Source: Melampsora larici-populina 98AG31
Taxonomy: Eukaryota > Basidiomycota > Pucciniomycetes > Pucciniales > Melampsoraceae
DNA: 64,000 bases
NCBI RefSeq assembly: GCF_000204055.1
Contig: NW_006768766.1
Coordinates: forward strand, 1,542,941 to 1,606,940
Reading direction: 5' to 3'
This document shows, piece by piece, positions 49,077 through 61,357 of this stretch (its first letter is position 1; every line of letters begins with the position of its first letter). The notes beneath the pieces were generated by a model. The model was not told where the DNA came from, searched no databases, and saw nothing but the letters and a program-made list of their open reading frames with translations. The translations under genes and the position numbers were made by a program.

Positions 49077-51512
49077 ATGCTCCTACGTGATTTCACCCTG
49101 GAACTCATCACGCAATATCCTCATCTTTCGGCGACCCTCACAGTAGGCGACTTTGTGTGCTTTGCAACTCTGGCGGCGGAAGTCGAACATGTAGCGGGGG
49201 AATCGCTACGTCTCTCACCAGCACGCTTTCCATTTGCACCGTTCTTCGACACTGCACTATCCGTTCCTACCGCACACAATCAAATGCAAGAGCTTTGGCG
49301 ACTGTCATACCCCGTCCTTCGCGAATGCCGAATCAACCCTCAGGCTCTTATCCGCGACTTTGGCGTACAACAACAAACCACTCAGTTGCCCGAAAGATTC
49401 TTACGATCTCCTCTCACCAAGTGTATCATATGCACACCCAATCATTCTTACGCCTTACACGTGCATTCACGCATCAACGGCTATCTACACGACCTCGATG
49501 GTGTGCACACAGTTCAAACTGTCACACTCAATTGCTCCAGTAAGATGATCCGTTGGCGAAGTGCAGGGCACCCACGCGAAACAGTTCTCTGACGTGTGCT
49601 TCTTACCTTATCAGATCCTGCATGCGAAACCATGTATAAACCCAGCTTCTACACGCGAGGCGCTGAAAGATACTATTACACGCCGGACATGGGCCGAAAC
49701 AAAGATTATCTCCACATCCATTGCCACTATTATATGTCATCCCGTTTGGCCTACACGTTCCGAGTGCTACAGATGCTAGGCCAGTATGTCAAATTTTGTT
49801 TCGACCGGCAAATCTTAGACACAAACTGACTCAGTTCTTTCCCTCTAGTGTATCACATTTCAACCTCGTCAATTGGTTCAACACAATCTTTGTAGATGAC
49901 ATGCCAACGTCCACGTTTTCACCAGGCCAGATGTTTAGTCCGTCAATGTCTGAGGAAGAGTGCCGCAACAGCCTCATCCTTCACTCTCTGATGAAGCACG
50001 CCGATCGGCGTGGAACCCGTCTAGTTGTCAGCTCCACCGGCACCGACAACCTCAGATTTGAAGCTGCGATTGAATCCCATCTAGACCTGTTACTCCTGGA
50101 AGGCACGAAGTATCGCGATCACTTTTGTTCAAGCTGCGTCCGTGTATTACCGGACAGCATAGACCCCAAAACTGGTGAAGAGTATTGGAAATGTACGTCA
50201 TCTGATCACTCGGCGGGCAATGACTGACTTGATGACCTCTCCCAGCCATTAGGGCCGTAGTCACCGATGGTGTCACGATGGGGCACTGGAGGTGCAGTGC
50301 ATCAACCGATCAACTACGCGAAATCGCTCGTACTTTGGGCCAGCCTATGCCTGAGGGTCCTTGCACCCGCAGGCTGGACAACATAAACGACCGGTACTGC
50401 CCACACCACTTCTCACTTCTTGGACACCGATGCCGCGCACAACCTTGTCCCAAGACGTGCGAACCTGGACAGGACACTTGCGATTCCGAAGACCACATCA
50501 AAGTTTGGGCAGCCTTTAAAAAAAGGGTCACAGGCAACTTTTCTCTTACATCAATTCTGAATAGGCCGGGAACCAATCTTCCCACCGACCCAACCTGTCA
50601 CCTTAACCCTGAAACTGCAGAGTTCGAAGATCTAGACTCGCTGCGACAAGCTGACGAGTCGCAACAAGCCCACGAGAACGCACGTGATGGTGGCCAATCA
50701 AAGGCTGCAGGGAAATACCTCTTGACACGGTGTCGGACACACAACGAGCAGTTGATAGTGGGCCCGTGTGGCATCATTCTGGCTAGAAAGACATTCTTTA
50801 ACGCTGAATCGGTCAGTGCGGTGAAGGTAAGTCTTGGTAGTGGACTCATACTCCAGTTGGGGTGACGCCTGATGTTTCTCTGGGTCATCGAACTGCACAC
50901 ACAGGACTTCCTTGAGGAAACATTCCCTCAAGGTCTTCCTGAGGTGGTTTTTTATGACAACGCCTGCCGCTTAACTGAACACATCTACTCTGGAGATACC
51001 GAACGAAGTCAATTTCTTGGAACAGTTATACCCGTTGACCCATTCCACCACCGTTCACATGCCGATTCGGACGAATTCTGCAAGCTCTTCACGGATCCGC
51101 ATCTTTTCCCGGACATTCAGGAGGGGGGCCGGTGGATTTTCAATGCGTCCGCGGCCGAACTGACGAACATCTGGTTTGGTGGCTATGCCTCCATGTGCCG
51201 AAACATGCACCCACTTTTATACAACCTATTTTTGGAAGAGATGATCTACTTAAGAAACATGTGGTTGACTAAAAAGCTTGACAAAAGGAAAGGTATGGAA
51301 TTTTTGGGCGAAGGGGTTTTGAAATGATGTGGAGACCGATTTAACCGATTTAGATATTTACGAACTTTACTTTCTTGACCATACTCTGATAGTCCCATGT
51401 AATGTGAAATGAATGGTGTCCCACGTTTATCTGGTGTCATTCAGAATGGATAAAGCAATTGCATTCCAAAGATCGCCAGGTGTCATCAAGCGCCTGGGCT
51501 GCAATCAATTGA
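49077..51512 (+). CDS. KDZ-superfamily transposase-like protein with CxC cysteine cluster
   Basis: KDZ (Kyakuja-Dileera-Zisupton) elements are eukaryotic DNA transposons abundant in basidiomycetes. Their transposases carry cysteine clusters (CxC). Six exons (49077-49539, 49615-49783, 49849-50192, 50246-50826, 50905-51292, 51445-51512) close in phase and give 670 residues. Cys motifs are CIICTPNH (about 120), HFCSSCVRV (about 300) and the CxC..C segment CPHHFSLLGHRCRAQPCPKT, CEPGQDTC. VVTDGVTMGHWRC is a family-typical core strand. The C-terminal half has VVFYDNACRLTEHI, VIPVDPFHHRSHADSDEF and FNASAAELTNIWFGGY. The Asp, His/Asp and Glu in these are the likely catalytic residues. The best match is the CxC5/CxC6-type subgroup. 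No stop or frameshift is seen, so it may be recently active. Confidence 0.8.
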
Positions 51513-51758
51513 CAGCCAGAGAAGGGTCCTCTGCCTCAAAATCTAAATGGGCACACCCTTGTGCAAAGGGACGCCTTAGAGTGGACCCTTGCCTCCTATA
51601 TGACCCTTGTCAACAGTCTTGGGGTACTCACATCCTTGTCGCTCGTGTGCTCGCTCTGTTCCAGCCACCACGCAGGTATATATAGGTGATAACTTGCGTG
51701 GCCAATGTTAAATCAATCACTTCGACAAGCAAAGATTACTTGGCCTCAGCTACTCACT

Positions 51759-52611
51759 ATGCCCATTCCGATTTCTTACACTGCAGTGTTAAGCGCGATC
51801 CTACGCACAACCGGCGATGTAAGCCCAATTTAAGCATCTCTTCTTGTTCTTCCCCTTACACTGACCAATCTTTCCTTTCGTCAAACAGCCGGTCCGTGTC
51901 CACCCTGGGGAAGACGCACTCTCACATCATATGACCCCAACCAACCTTGTGCTCAAGGATGGAGAAGGCGAACCGCTCAGTGTCTCCGTGGAATCCCTGT
52001 CGCTTTCTATGGAAAACGATTTGCTCTGTCGTGATCGCACGGTACACTTGTCTGGTCCCTTTGGAGTGAATCCTGTGTCACGCGAAGCCTTCATCAAACA
52101 CAGCCCGCTAACTCAGAGTGAGATATGCTCCGCGGCGCCAGACCCAAAAGAGATTGCTGGGAAGGCCACCATCAGTGGCATCGGGAAGGTGGTCAACGTG
52201 TCTCTCACACTTGTTGACAATCTCACCGATGAAGAAGAGCAATGGCACCTTACTGTAGACGCCGAACATAAGATATTTGATCCTAAGGTGATTTTCATGT
52301 TGTGTCCCTCTCTCTCGCCCCCCTTGGTGGTAATCGAATGGAGTTTACTGACCTGGTTGTTGTTATCGTTGCATCTGACTTAGGCGAAGAAGCTAGTTGA
52401 TTTTGCAATCACTTACCGCTTTGCACATTTCAGTCCCCCATTAGCGGAGGTGACTCACATCAAAAAGGGCTGCTTGTTATGGACAGACTTGGGGGTTTTC
52501 GGCGACGAGGGTCAAGGGAGTTCTGGTGAGGATTTGTATCTATTACCAGTCTTCCTATGTGGATTGTCGGATGAGGGAAAATCTGTACAGGCAATGTATC
52601 TACAACTATAA
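51759..52611 (+). CDS. Unrecognised 228-residue protein beside the KDZ gene
   Basis: Three exons (51759-51818, 51889-52287, 52384-52611) join with good GT..AG sites and closing phases. CpG content is high and no stop interrupts the frame. I do not recognise a family. The protein alternates strands and turns: PIPISYTAVLSAILRTTGD, LSVSVESLSLSMENDLLCRD, GKATISGIGKVVNVSLTLVD, then a short acidic loop, VDFAITYRFAHFSPPLAEV and KKGCLLWTDLGVFG. The GKATISGIGKV and KKGCLLWTDLGVFG strands suggest an OB-fold-like barrel, but this is inference. It lies 247 bp after the transposase in the same direction, so it may be a passenger gene of the transposon. Confidence 0.5.
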
Positions 52612-53381
52612 GATGGTTCTCGAGCTTGTGACATGTAATGTGAATATGTCACTCAAGTGAAATAGAACCAGTTCATAACATTATCCCCCCTTTAATGCCC
52701 AATCTTCCTCTTGCAAGCTCTGCATTCTTAACAGTTCATTGCTCAAGTGAGGTTTCTTTCGATTCACGTCAGCAGCTCGGCGGCAGACGTGAGATTGCGA
52801 TTCTGACATCCTTCCTTTCTTTACGCAGGTCATGCATCATGACATGGTTGCTGAAAAAGGTCAAGTGGTCAACGTGATATGGGTGGAATGATGAGCTAAA
52901 CATGATGGGTACCCTCGTTTTGCGGAAGGCCGGAGATCCAATCCAAAGGATGATCAAAGAATGTACTGTGGCCTATGATGTTTCTTCGATAAACATTACC
53001 TTGCATTCATTTCAATTGCTCTCATTTCCATTTCATGGAATTTACACGAGGTGACCTCTCTCTCGGTTGGACCCTCAGGGGCATCGTATCTCACCCGTGC
53101 TTTAGCACGTTTGAGATGTCACTCCTACTCACGATCATGATGGACATGATTACGCCCAACCGAAAGGTAGCATTGATCAAAAATATTTTTGCAAAGGATG
53201 AGTCTTTCAAACACAAGCGATGCTAAAGCTAGCCAAGGTTCTGATCACGTTGGTTGTTAATTAAGCGACTATCAATCGCATTCCTGAACCACTATTTGAC
53301 AAGTTTATTGACTTAAGAACATCCAAAGAATTGTAAATGATCGGAGAACATCAGTGAGAAGATTGTGCCTTTTTTTGGTTT
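52612..53381. other. Spacer inside the KDZ block
   Basis: Open frames at 52695-52877 and 53035-53226 (+) are CpG-containing but show no family motif or start context. They could be exons of a further decayed passenger gene. The convergent zinc-motif gene ends at 53382. Confidence 0.4.
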
Positions 53382-55380
53382 TCACCATAGTTGAACCACT
53401 TTACCTTTTGACTTGACTGAGGCAACCTGATTGAATTCTTTCTTGTAGAAAATTCGAGCGTCACCAACAGTGGCATCTCGTTGTGATCCATACTTTGCAA
53501 AGAACCGTGGATAGGTGACCTTGTCTATCCAAGACCTGTACCGATACACTGTCGCAGACTGAAATACCCACTGTCCACCCCAACACGCAAGCCACTTTTG
53601 CGTGATGTTGCCTTCCACTGACTCCTGGTGCCATTGGAGTAGGGTGGAGACCAGGACATTTGCGCCAGGCCACCGTTTTTGTAATTTGTTTGAAGATGAA
53701 GTTCTAAGTCGGCGGGAAAATTTGATTACAAAGCATTTGGGGGTTTACAAAGCGTTTGAGGGTTCGGTGTGAAATGAATGAAGTACTGACCCTTCATCAT
53801 TTAGGTCTTGTTCGCTGATAGGTGAGAGCGGGAGTTCGATTTGTTCTGATGGTTGAAACAGAAGAGCGCTCCCAGGCTCCTGTGACGGTTTGATCGCCGT
53901 GGACGGCATGGATGCTACATCGCTATCTGCAAACGCGGTGGCTTGGCTGCTGAGATTGCTCTCAGAGGCAGGGTGGACACCTTCCGGGACTGCCACCGTG
54001 GATTCAGGCAGAGAGATTTGAGAAGAGGCTGGTGTAGAAGTGACAGGCATGTCGTAAATCGGTGGGAGAGCCGCAGTCGATCGGAATTCTTCCGCCCATT
54101 GCATTGCAGGAGCTTGCATTGATGAAGGTATCACTGAAATCGGGAGCGTGATATTCTGAAGGCGCACGACTATTGTTCGAGATCGGTATCGATGGGGATA
54201 ACTGACAAGGGTGTCGTGCTTAACCAAAGTGGAAAAAAACGAACAAATTAAACATCAACTCTAGGTCTGGGTGATGATCGTAGAAAGACGTTTGATTCTA
54301 ACCCAGGCATGTATGGCCTCATCCCAAAAGCTGAGGGCTTGGTTCCATCGGGAACCAACAGCTTTGACCACAGCCTGCATCAATAGCGGGCTTTGGTCTA
54401 GACGCGCGAGTGGCCACTGAGGGAATTTCGCGGTAATTGCCTGCATATCAGAGGTCTGAACAAATAGTGGGTAAGTATGGGACAGACGCATCACAAATTT
54501 AAAATGAAATGCTTGGCTTGCGTTAACCCATAGGTGTATGGTCGCCATGAGCTTCTCGTCAATGAGGCTAGACGCATGGGCCTCCGCAGCTTGTTCTCTT
54601 TGGGCACGAATTTGATGAATGACCGCCACAGATTGCCCGTCCAATCGGCGTCCAAGCGTATTTGCTGCCTGCGCCCACTGATGAGGGTTAGCAGCCGAAG
54701 CCGGAAGTCTCGAACGCCCACTGGAGGTTGATGGTTGTGAAATCGTCGTCTGAATCTGAACGTCATTGAATGTTGATAGGTCACTGATATGGGATTGAAC
54801 CTCGGGCAGGGGTTGTGCAGAAGCTGGCGGTCGAGGGTGTTGACGGCAGGATGGGGACCCAAACGTCAAGCAGCACTTGCAAAATATTCGAGGGATCACA
54901 AAGTAAGCTTTTGAATGATCGAGCTTCTGGAAATGGAAACTTACCCCGCGGCAGTACTGAGAGGGGCATGCTTTGTTACCATTAGTCTTATGGTTTTGAG
55001 CAGTTGGCCCCTCAAAAAAACGTTTACACTGGAGCTCAGGCTTTGAACGTGGTACGCGTGCTGTGGATTGGTGAGTGCTTGAAGCCGGTAAATTCGTTGA
55101 ATTGGAATCGTCCGGAGGTCTTTGCAAAAACGGATGATAATGTTTAGCATTGGGGGGTGGTTTGGGTGGGAGAGTCTGACCTGCCGGAGACACTCGAGGT
55201 CCCCAGTCGGACTGCGTGGATATGATGGGCCTCGGTGCGCCTAGGTTGATGAGTGCCAGCTCATGATTGAGCTGGTCACAGCGCCACCACTTCCAGTTAT
55301 GTTCGTTACTGGGGGTTGGGCACTGTTCATATGAAAGGCGTGCAGGAGTCAGTTTCGAAAGATCAAGAAAAGAACAATTA
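53382..55380 (-). CDS. Expanded zinc-motif protein of transposon-like style
   Basis: Multi-exon gene read on the minus strand; I know it only as a style of multicopy fungal protein. From the 5' side: LDLSKLTPARLSYEQC, HNWKWWRCDQLNHELALINL, then a Cys module CKRFFEGPTAQNHKTN, ACPSQYC and, after an intron (donor about 54954), CCLTFGSPSCRQH. Together these make a C..C..CC..C..H zinc-type cluster. A Ser/Pro linker follows, then a helical part (HQWAQAANTLGRRLDG, WVNASQAFHFKFVMRLSH, FWDEAIHAWVRIKRL). Further exons at 54227-53745 and ~53680-53382 end in WLACWGGQWVFQSATVYRYR, SWIDKV, RFFAKYG. The exon boundary near 54240-54260 and the true start are unresolved. Opposite orientation to the KDZ gene. 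Confidence 0.5.
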
Positions 55381-55943
55381 ATACAAGTTAAACATTATCA
55401 CACCCCAATTAGCCAAGAGTCCTCGTTCGACCTCATGTACTTCATGGGCGTCGTGCACACAGGGCAATGGAGGCCTACCGGGCCTCCATTGCTGGGGGTC
55501 GGCAAGGGCGCATTGGCGGTGACCATGCGATAGTGAGCTGATATGAGGGTCGGAACGACCATGTTTTCGGTGTGTGAGGTGAGCTTGAGTCTCGGCTGAG
55601 GTTATCGTGGGTGCCTTCGGCGGCAGAGTTTTTTGTATCATCTCGGTGATAATATTTGAACGACGTCCAGGTAATCAAAGTCTTTGAAACGCGGGGTTTA
55701 TCCATCCCAATTGGGATGGATGGTGTTTGTGATGGATGCTGAGCTCAAGTGAGATGCTGTGAAAGGTCTCATGCTATGGTAATCCCAAGAATATAACCTT
55801 ATGTATTCCCCTTTAAGGAGTTTATGCCCGGGGACATGTAATATGCTTACATGATGCGTATAGCGGGGGGCTGTATTCTCAGACTCTCAGAAAATTCTCA
55901 TTCCCAGAGTCTCAGAAATTTCCCCCCGATTCTTTGGTGCTCC
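55381..55943. other. Right flank of the KDZ block
   Basis: It contains a near-perfect 12-bp palindrome CAATGGAGGCCT...GGGCCTCCATTG around 55466-55492 and a CATCCCAATTGGGATG palindrome around 55705-55720. No gene is seen beyond the possible 5' exon of the zinc-motif gene. Confidence 0.45.
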
Positions 55944-56114
55944 CACAAACTTGAACACCCGACCTAAAAACCCATGGACAAAACCCTTGACAACCTGATT
56001 GTTTTTTGGGTTTTGTCCATGGGTTTTCCGCTTTCCTGTTGGACAAAACCCAAAAAACAATCGGGCTGTCATGGGTTTTGTCCATGGGTTTTTAGGTCGG
56101 GTTTTCATGTTTGT
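55944..56114. mobile_element. Foldback MITE with ~40-bp inverted repeats
   Basis: ACAAACTTGAACACCCGACC, then TAAAAACCCATGGACAAAACCC on the left is matched in reverse complement on the right with about three mismatches. A further inner inverted repeat (TTGTTTTTTGGGTTTTGTCC and its complement) lies between. The whole ~171 bp would fold into a long double hairpin. No clear target-site duplication. Confidence 0.7.
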
Positions 56115-57049
56115 GTACCCCTAATATGTATAGTGATATCTCGATCATAAACTTGTATGGTGGTACACTCGAGCCCATCGTGCCCCAAATCTGACTGAGG
56201 CTAGGTCACCTTTTGTGATCTGTTCCTTGCACGTGTTTGTCTTGTGCTAGGAACCCTTATGCCTTACTTTTCATTATACCAGTATAAGTGGATAAAAGAT
56301 CTAAATACAATGTTAAACCTAATAAGACCTTTTATGTGGTGTGGGGGGGACTTCAGAGGGGTATTCTGTAAGGTAGCCTGCAGGCTCCTTACCCTGATAC
56401 CCCCTACAAGGTGAGAACAAGCTGTAAATGATAAGGGTTTCTGGAACCAGGATGGCAAGTGGGTGTTTTGAAACTGAATATGAAGTTAGAGAAAAAATTA
56501 AGGGGAGAGAAAAGGGGCATGACTGATTGGAGAGTGCCAGGAGAGGTTCTGCGGGCAGGGGAGAGCAGGAGAATGGGGGTGAAAATCTGGGTGAAATCTT
56601 ATGCTCAATCACCCCAGGCCTCTCTAGAGCCATGTGTGGTATGGAAACCTTGTGAAGCCACATGGCTTTTACCACCACCCTCTCCTCTTTCCTCTCATAA
56701 TGCACCACAGAGATACCTCTGCAGGCTTTGGGTAATCTACTAATATAAATCATACTTACAAACAGTTGGACAGACTTAAGATGAAGCATATATGTAAGAG
56801 GAAGCATATATGTCAGATTGAAGGAAGTTTGTGGTAGTGGCTGAGTGTTTGATCCTAAAAGTGTACTCAAGAAGAATAGAACTTATAAGAGAAGAAAGAA
56901 ATCCAAAATATGATAAATATTGACACAAGAAACCAAAAAAAATAAGAATAAACAATTATCAGGGTACTCAAAGTATGTGGTGCTACATAGATAAAAATAA
57001 AATAAAAATAAAATAAAAACAAAAACAAAAACAAAATGAAACTAGATAT
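56115..57049. other. Spacer and 3' flank of pseudogene copy B
   Basis: It is CpG-poor, with short frames on both strands and no gene supported. An (AATAAA)n-like tract lies at 56994-57035. The 56960 word GGTACTCAAAGTATGT is related to the MITE ends at 5059. Confidence 0.4.
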
Positions 57050-57720
57050 TTTGACAATTCTCCACCTGGATTTTCCATCAAAAAACACTGGAGGATTACC
57101 CAGCCATCTGGAAACCTTCACCTGCAATTCATGAATGGTTTACTCCTCTTTGTCTTCAAAAAAATCTTCAAAATCCACTTCTGGTAATCCCATATCAGCA
57201 AACAACACTGGTAGATTATCCAACCACTTGAGAATGCTCAGATGAAATTTACTATTGGTCTCTTCATTTTCAAATCCAAGATCATATTCAAGCAACTCAT
57301 TGTCTGACAAAGTATTCTCCAGAATTTGAGCTGGTTGACTTGTCAATTTTGAAGGACTTGTCAACAATTTTCCATGCCAGACCTCCTTCAAATCCTATAA
57401 ATGTTGACCTTGCTTAGCCATAATTCTTGTGAGAGCTTCAGGAGTAGCTGTATTCCTGATTGTATGTAATTTTTCTTTTGGGTTTGATGTTATATAGGGA
57501 CTTGATGCAAATTTAGACCACCAGATTCTGCCTATAGCTGACAGTTGTTGATCTTGATGTGATAAGAGTTTTTGCAGGTTGTTTGAGGTTGCTCTGTTCC
57601 TGATGACAATTTTTGGAGATGAATTATTTGATAGATTTTTGGTTATTGATCTGAAGTTAGAGGTCCAATGAAGTGATTGAGCTGAGGATTCAGACATATC
57701 AGCCAACGTGTAAGGCACAA
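57050..57720 (-). pseudogene. RATS-repeat family, copy B (broken)
   Basis: Two diverged copies of the N-terminal repeat are readable (RNRATSNNLQKLL...WWSKFASSP and RNTATPEALTRIMAKQGQHL). An in-frame TAG at about 57397 follows, and the frame then resumes with LKEVWHGKLLTSP. Both C-terminal short repeats survive in altered form (LKWLDNLPVLFADM; HELQVKVSRWLGNPPVFFDG), separated by another stop. The first exon was not found. The tract is almost free of CpG, unlike copies A and C. Its upstream flank appears displaced to 58430-58750. Confidence 0.75.
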
Positions 57721-58665
57721 TGCAAGAAATTACATTGTGTTGGGAGTTTTTTGCAGCCAAACAAAATCACAACCCTCAAATTGACATTGCAGATGCTCCA
57801 CAACGAAATGAAAAAGATCAACCAAGCATTTTTCCCCAGTCACAGTGCAACTTATTGGTACTGAGGTTTTATGCAACAAAGCGTACTGTTGCATCTTTTA
57901 TGTTTCCTGTCTATTTACCCTTTTGGGAATGGTTTCAATTGGTTATTGTAGGCATCACCACACAATCTAGTGAGTTGAAATCAAATAAATTACATCATTC
58001 TTAGGTGCAATTAGTACAATGAGTTCTGTTTTTATTTTGTTGTGTTATGTTGCAGCCAAACGCAAGAACACAACAAAATGCCTTGAGGTCATCAGGGAAC
58101 ACAAATTGTGGACAATTTTGTTGTGTTTTGTTATGCTTGCATGTTGTATCAGCCAAAGATCTTTCATTGTATGGTGTAGAATTGATATCCTGGTGGATGC
58201 ACTACTTACATAAATAATTTATCAAATCTGTATAAGTGTGATGGATGATTAGAGATATCTTCAAGAGGTGCTGAAAACTCACAAATTTGTGCAAAGGTAA
58301 TCAAACGTTCATCATTGGGTTTTTAATAATATCACAATTTTTATGTGATGAACAATGATCTATTGGCATGGTTTAAATCTAAGATCAAATTGTCATGAAA
58401 TCAAACATTCTATGCATTTAACTCACATTATGTAACCTGTGTTTATAGCTAGGAAGGATTCTTTAGCAAGTCAAAAAGATATGCGAAGGAATTGATGAAC
58501 TTGTCAAAGGGATTGAGAAGATGAAGAAGTTTGAATATGCAAGGATATTGATTTTCTGGTCAAATTTAATCCAAATCATGTTTATCCTTCTCAAAAGTCA
58601 AAGCACCAATCAAGCACAGAATGAGTTCACAGAAAGATAGGCCACTTGATCAGACAGCTGAGGCT
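57721..58665. other. Insertion-like segment and displaced leader of copy B
   Basis: 57740-58420 has no counterpart near copies A, C or D and separates the copy B coding remnant from its leader. It contains two copies of a TTGCAGCCAAAC word (57752 and 58050) with TTGTTGTGTT words, possibly the ends of a small inserted element. 58430-58660 matches the leader of copy A (the TAACTCACxTTATG donor word and following). Confidence 0.5.
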
Positions 58666-58685
58666 CCTGGATTTTGAAATACACC
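58666..58685 (-). promoter_or_regulatory. Conserved upstream motif of the RATS-repeat family, copy B
   Basis: CCTGGATTTTGAAATACACC differs from the copy C motif at one position. It is retained upstream of a dead gene. Confidence 0.5.
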
Positions 58686-61357
58686 TCCTGAGAAATTATT
58701 GACCAAAGAGCCCAGATGCCCATTGAAGCTTTAGGGTCACCTCCCCATAACAAAGGAAGAAAATAGCCATAATTGTCTTTATATAGTAGCTCATCTATTA
58801 TATTTAACTAGAGATAACTGAATTATTTCTAGAGTGTTCACTTGGATAATTTGAGCAAGTTGCATGAAGAAGTTGAGATTTATGAAGAATGAGCAACACA
58901 AAACGTGTGCGCTTGGTGTCTCTGACATTGAAGATCTATAGTTGGTCCATGTTGACATGATGACAAACAGATTAGGTTTTCCATTCTGCAGTAAACAGTT
59001 TTGCGTATGTACCTATCACAGTTCTGGTACAGCCAATTAATAAAAGCTTGTGATTGGTCAAGCTTTTGTAAGTTGACTGTACACGTCCCCACGCCTAGGA
59101 TCCGTAATCATCGGGTTTGCAACAGGCCCCGGCCCTGCCACTGCAGAACTTGAATGATTACATAAACCACTTGGAGGGGACTGTACTTGACAATGATACT
59201 TGAAGATGTTACTCACTAAGAGTCCACCAAGGTCATCAAGGTTCAAGTATCACCTCAAAATTGTATGTGGCAGTCAAATTGTTCACCAAATTGGCTGCAA
59301 GGCATACTTGTATTATATTACTCACAGTAAGCACATTTGACATTTAATATATCCTACATCACAAAAACTTCCTTTGGAAACATCCAACTTTGTATCATTT
59401 TGTATCAGTTTTGATTGCTTTAACACATACATACATATAGCAATCCCCATCTTTGTCTCTACAAACAACAAGACCCATGTATATGACAAAGACAGATGAG
59501 AAGGATCTGCAAGAGATTGTGTTGATAAATGATGAGAAAAGCTAAAGTTAATTCACAAAGTCCCACACTTGCCTTGCAAGGTTTAGCTTGCCTCAAACTT
59601 GTGTGTTCTACATATAGGCTGAGGATAGAGTGTACTTCAGGGATCCTTTTTCATTCCCTTCTGCATCATTCCCTACCAAGGATCTGTATATGTTCCAAAG
59701 CAGAACAAATTACAAGGTTTACTTTGTCCCACATATAAGTAATCATGTTTGAGGACCCAGGAGTGCCCCTATATGTGTGAGTGACAAAGACAATCCCCTT
59801 TTTGGTGTCATATTTCAAAAAAAAACCTAAATAATACCCTGAATAGTCACCCACTGTCACATAACCCGGTTTTGGAATTTTTGGCTGGATAAATCCCCAT
59901 TTTACTCACCCACCTTGGAAAAAACCAAGAAAACAAAAAAAGGGCTGTTGGTGCATGCATAGGTGCCAAATATGCATCTGTAGCATGTTATTTCACTTTG
60001 TCAGGAATGTGTCTTTTGACATGATGAATTGGTAGTAGAGTTTACAGCTCCTTGGCGCATGAAGGATTCAATCAGTCAGTAATCAATCTGACCATTTATG
60101 TTATGACTAATTTCTGGGCTGCAATTTAAATTTTGCAAATTTATCAGAGTAGTGGCCAATTAACTTTTCATGATGAAAAGAGCCATGCATGGTGTGTAAG
60201 GGAGTGTATGGCTTTTGTGATCATATAGCAACCATTACCAATGTCCTTGAAAGTTGAACTGTCAAACAAATATACTACATCAGTAGCACTCAGGAGAGAA
60301 CACATGATCAAGCATAAAGCCTGAAAATCTTTGAGAAACCAAATTTTGGAAAGGTGAAAACCTAACGCTAGTGAGCCAAAAAATTGCCTTCCACATCACC
60401 CACATTGAATCCTGGCACCTCAAAACTCCCCTCTCAGTTCACCCACATTTTGTTGCAATGTGACCAAAACTTTCCCAAAACCCCACCTTTCCTGTCATGC
60501 TATATTGGGGCATTCCTGGGTCCGTCTTGGCCTCACAGACGGGCAGAAATCCCATAGCTTGGGCTAATACGTTAACCCATAGTCTTTTGGCAGTATGTGT
60601 CAATGTATGTGTTATGTAACAAGCCCATCAAAATGAACATCCACACTTTGTATGTTTGGAGTTCTTATACCACATCCCTGACGGTGTTTCATATACTGCA
60701 GACACACATATCAAGTCACCCTTTCAGGTGAAGGAGGTCCACTCTGGATAATAATCATGATTGTAGATTTGAGGGAATGATGCAGTATAATCTCTGATCC
60801 TATACATGCCTGCTATTGAAAGCCGTGCACAAATATACTTGAAAGGTAAATGGGGTGATTAAAACCAAGTTCATATACAAGTAAATCACCTTGAGCATTT
60901 ATGATGATGTCAAAGATCAATACCAAACAACATCAAGAAGTTTATCATCATTTGGAAAAGCCCATACCGGAAGCCTTGTGGTACATCCTAGATCAACTCA
61001 GTTTGTGATCTAACACAATCGAAACGACACGATATGGATAATGGATGAAACAGGAAGTAGATATCCGTATCACAAAAAAGTTGTTATTTTGATATGAAAA
61101 TGAAAAAGGTGAACCAAAACAGTACAAATAAATTCCAATGAAGATGGAAAGTATCCGAGTTACAAAAAAAGCTTTCACATAAACTTAGATATTAGAAATT
61201 CTGGAGAATGAAACCTCTTTATAAATATACAAGAGAAGCATGCTACATAGAAGAAGATTGGAATTAAGGGAAAAACTGCCAAAACAAGAAATCAAGGAAG
61301 AACAAACAAGAAAATGAAACCAACAAAAACTACAACAAGTGAAATCAAAAAACAAAC
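58686..61357. other. Long CpG-poor repeat tract and 3' flank of copy C
   Basis: About 2.7 kb with broken frames on both strands, few CG steps and no recognisable domain. It reads as decayed transposon sequence I cannot name. From about 60890 it is the 3' flank of copy C, with words also seen downstream of copies A and D (GATATGAAAATGAAAAAGG-like, GAGTTACAAAAA). Confidence 0.5.

Noticed and set aside
49077..51512. A TET/JBP dioxygenase gene associated with the KDZ element
   Set aside because: Such genes accompany some fungal KDZ transposons, but the His-x-Asp...His iron-binding pattern was not found in the neighbouring genes; the FHHRSHAD motif belongs to the transposase itself.
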